Below, piece by piece: positions 62,892 through 64,000 of a DNA stretch of 64,000 nucleotides (the stretch's first letter is position 1; every line of letters begins with the position of its first letter). Source of the DNA: Pseudomonas fulva NBRC 16637 = DSM 17717. Lineage in GTDB: Bacteria > Pseudomonadota > Gammaproteobacteria > Pseudomonadales > Pseudomonadaceae. The stretch lies in contig NZ_BBIQ01000005.1 of the NCBI RefSeq assembly GCF_000730565.1, positions 62,001-126,000 on the forward strand, in the 5' to 3' direction. The position numbers were made by a program, and so were the translations under genes. The notes below the pieces were generated by a model. It saw only the letters and a list, made by a program, of their open reading frames with translations, was not told where the DNA came from and did no database searches.

Positions 62892-63689
62892 ATGCCCAAC
62901 CCGTTCCCCAGCCTTCTTGGCTTGTGTATCGCCAGCGCCCTGCTCGCCGGTTGCTCAGGTGCCAAAACCGCATCACCCGTACACACACCCGGCGCCCCAA
63001 TAAAACCCGGGACGCAATGGCTTGAAAAAGGCGCGGCGCTGTTACAGTCCAAACCACCCATTGAGGCACTCAATGCCTACCTGGACGGCTTTCACTTCTA
63101 TAACGGCCATCCGGATATTCAAATGGAAGCGCATCATTACTGTGCGATCCTCAACGAAGACGTCATTCAGTGCGTGATCTACGATGGCAGCACGGCCACG
63201 GCCAAGATCATGGGCGTGGAGTACATCATCGATCAGAAGTTGTTCGCCCGTTTACCCGACAAGGAAAAAGCCCTGTGGCACAGCCACGGTTACGAAGTGT
63301 CCTCCGGCCAGTTGGTGGCGCCCGGTATACCTGCGCCTGCCGAGCATGCCTTGATGAAACGCCTGGCCACCACCTACGGCAAGACGTGGCATACCTGGCA
63401 TACCGACCAGGACAAGTCCCTGCCGATGGGCGTGCCCCAACTGATGATGGGCTTTACGGCAGACGGTCAGGCAGACCCTGCAATGGTCGAGCAGCGCAAT
63501 CGTCGCCTGGGCATCGATACCACCCAGACGCGCAAGCAGCGCGCTGACATCGACATTCCGACGCCTGACACCGGCGCCGACAGTTGGCAGAAAGGCGTCG
63601 TCATTCAGTTGGATGACCCTACGGGCGCGCATCTGCACAAACCTGCCACCACTACGCCTGCCGATACCAACAGCCGTTCGGCCCGCTGA
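62892..63689 (+). CDS. OBAP/DUF1264-family lipoprotein
   Basis: The 265-residue lipoprotein has lipobox LLAGC at about 18-22 and the OBAP pattern (LDGFHFYNGHPDIQMEAHHY, CAILNEDVIQCVIYDG, ALWHSHGYEVSSGQLVAPGI). This family is related to plant oil-body-associated proteins. Its bacterial role is unknown. The C-terminal 40 residues are Thr/Pro-rich and probably disordered. Confidence 0.88.
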   Translation: MPNPFPSLLGLCIASALLAGCSGAKTASPVHTPGAPIKPGTQWLEKGAALLQSKPPIEALNAYLDGFHFYNGHPDIQMEAHHYCAILNEDVIQCVIYDGSTATAKIMGVEYIIDQKLFARLPDKEKALWHSHGYEVSSGQLVAPGIPAPAEHALMKRLATTYGKTWHTWHTDQDKSLPMGVPQLMMGFTADGQADPAMVEQRNRRLGIDTTQTRKQRADIDIPTPDTGADSWQKGVVIQLDDPTGAHLHKPATTTPADTNSRSAR

Positions 63690-63712
63690 GCCTGGCGGGG
63701 TGACCACAGCAA

Positions 63713-64000
63713 TCAGCGTTGGGCCGCTGAACCCGACGCAGGCAGGTGCTTGCCGATCTCGTACTTGCCGATCGCAGCCCGGTGTACTTCATCGGGCCCG
63801 TCGGCCAGGCGCAGCGTGCGCTGCATGGCGTACATGTAGGCCAACGGAAAGTCAGCGCTGACCCCCGCGCCACCGTGCAACTGGATCGCCCGATCGATCA
63901 CGCGCAGCGCCACGTTCGGTGCTACCACCTTGATCTGGGCGATTTCGCTGCGGGCCACCTTGTTGCCCACCGTGTCCATCATGTAGGCCGCTTTGAGCGT
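63713..64000 (-). CDS. Acyl-CoA dehydrogenase, C-terminal fragment
   Basis: The window holds the last 95 codons; the gene continues past the right edge. [40 protein letters not shown] and [20 protein letters not shown] match the C-terminal helical domain of acyl-CoA dehydrogenases, including GGAGVS near the active site and the ADGPDEVHR segment. It should oxidise an acyl-CoA with FAD. It is convergent with the OBAP gene, 23 bases apart. Confidence 0.88.
   Translation of the reverse strand, partial: TLKAAYMMDTVGNKVARSEIAQIKVVAPNVALRVIDRAIQLHGGAGVSADFPLAYMYAMQRTLRLADGPDEVHRAAIGKYEIGKHLPASGSAAQR

Noticed and set aside
1..64000. CRISPR arrays, tRNA/rRNA genes, insertion sequences, prophage
   Set aside because: No regularly spaced repeats, cloverleaf-like sequences, transposases, integrases or structural phage genes were found.

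Overview
The window looks like chromosomal DNA of a fluorescent Pseudomonas, most likely the P. putida group. The basis is the high-GC codon use, the pyoverdine genes (pvdA, fpvGHJK-fpvCDEF, an MbtH-like protein and a thioesterase) with PvdS-type promoters, an MvaT-family H-NS protein, and gloA, cobF and pbpG. I see no rRNA, tRNA, CRISPR array, transposase, integrase or phage gene, so this is mostly core or stable accessory DNA. The two ends are cut: an MscS-type channel gene enters at the left and an acyl-CoA dehydrogenase gene leaves at the right.

Layout. 1-4 kb: the end of the channel gene and a single-chain CheB-CheR-PAS-histidine kinase-receiver protein. 4-15 kb: a stress and repair set with a glycine-rich secreted protein, an MFS transporter, a small charged protein with a Rho-N-like tail, a TPP enzyme, a three-subunit molybdenum hydroxylase like PaoABC, UvsE and exonuclease III. 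15-28 kb: metabolic and regulatory genes, namely SDR + LysR, GNAT, an MsbA-like ABC exporter, a shortened WYL-type regulator, GST, MFS + divergent LysR, a beta-CASP RNase-like protein, and MocR + divergent EamA exporter. 28-35.3 kb: a tightly overlapping signalling operon (CHASE3-GAF hybrid kinase with three receivers, CheR, CheB, receiver-kinase, stand-alone receiver) plus a divergent receiver gene. It has no chemoreceptor, CheA or CheW. 35.3-43.4 kb: cobF, gloA, a shikimate dehydrogenase-like gene, an HWE kinase/receiver pair, an EamA transporter, pbpG and small proteins. 43.4-53.3 kb: the pyoverdine region. 53.3-60.8 kb: small proteins, a RibB protein with a degenerate GTP-cyclohydrolase-like tail, a PotDBCA-like ABC importer and a PstS-OmpA fusion. 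61-64 kb: TerC, MvaT-family protein with a coupled small gene, an OBAP-like lipoprotein and the partial acyl-CoA dehydrogenase.

How the genes work together. PvdA makes N5-hydroxyornithine for pyoverdine. FpvG-K and FpvC-F reduce and release iron from ferripyoverdine in the periplasm, and MbtH plus the thioesterase support the peptide synthetases. Two TAAAT/TAATT-N16-CGT boxes and one Fur-like box tie the region to iron starvation. The ribB-like gene and the ABC importer carry nearly identical ATGGTATACCAT-type operators, which suggests one regulon. The 28-35 kb cluster and the 0.3-4 kb protein reuse chemotaxis methylation enzymes outside chemotaxis. The less familiar points are those two signalling systems, the shared operator of the ribB/ABC locus, the WYL-less WCX regulator, the SDR lacking its catalytic Tyr/Lys, the small gene coupled to MvaT, and several leader or intergenic RNA structures.
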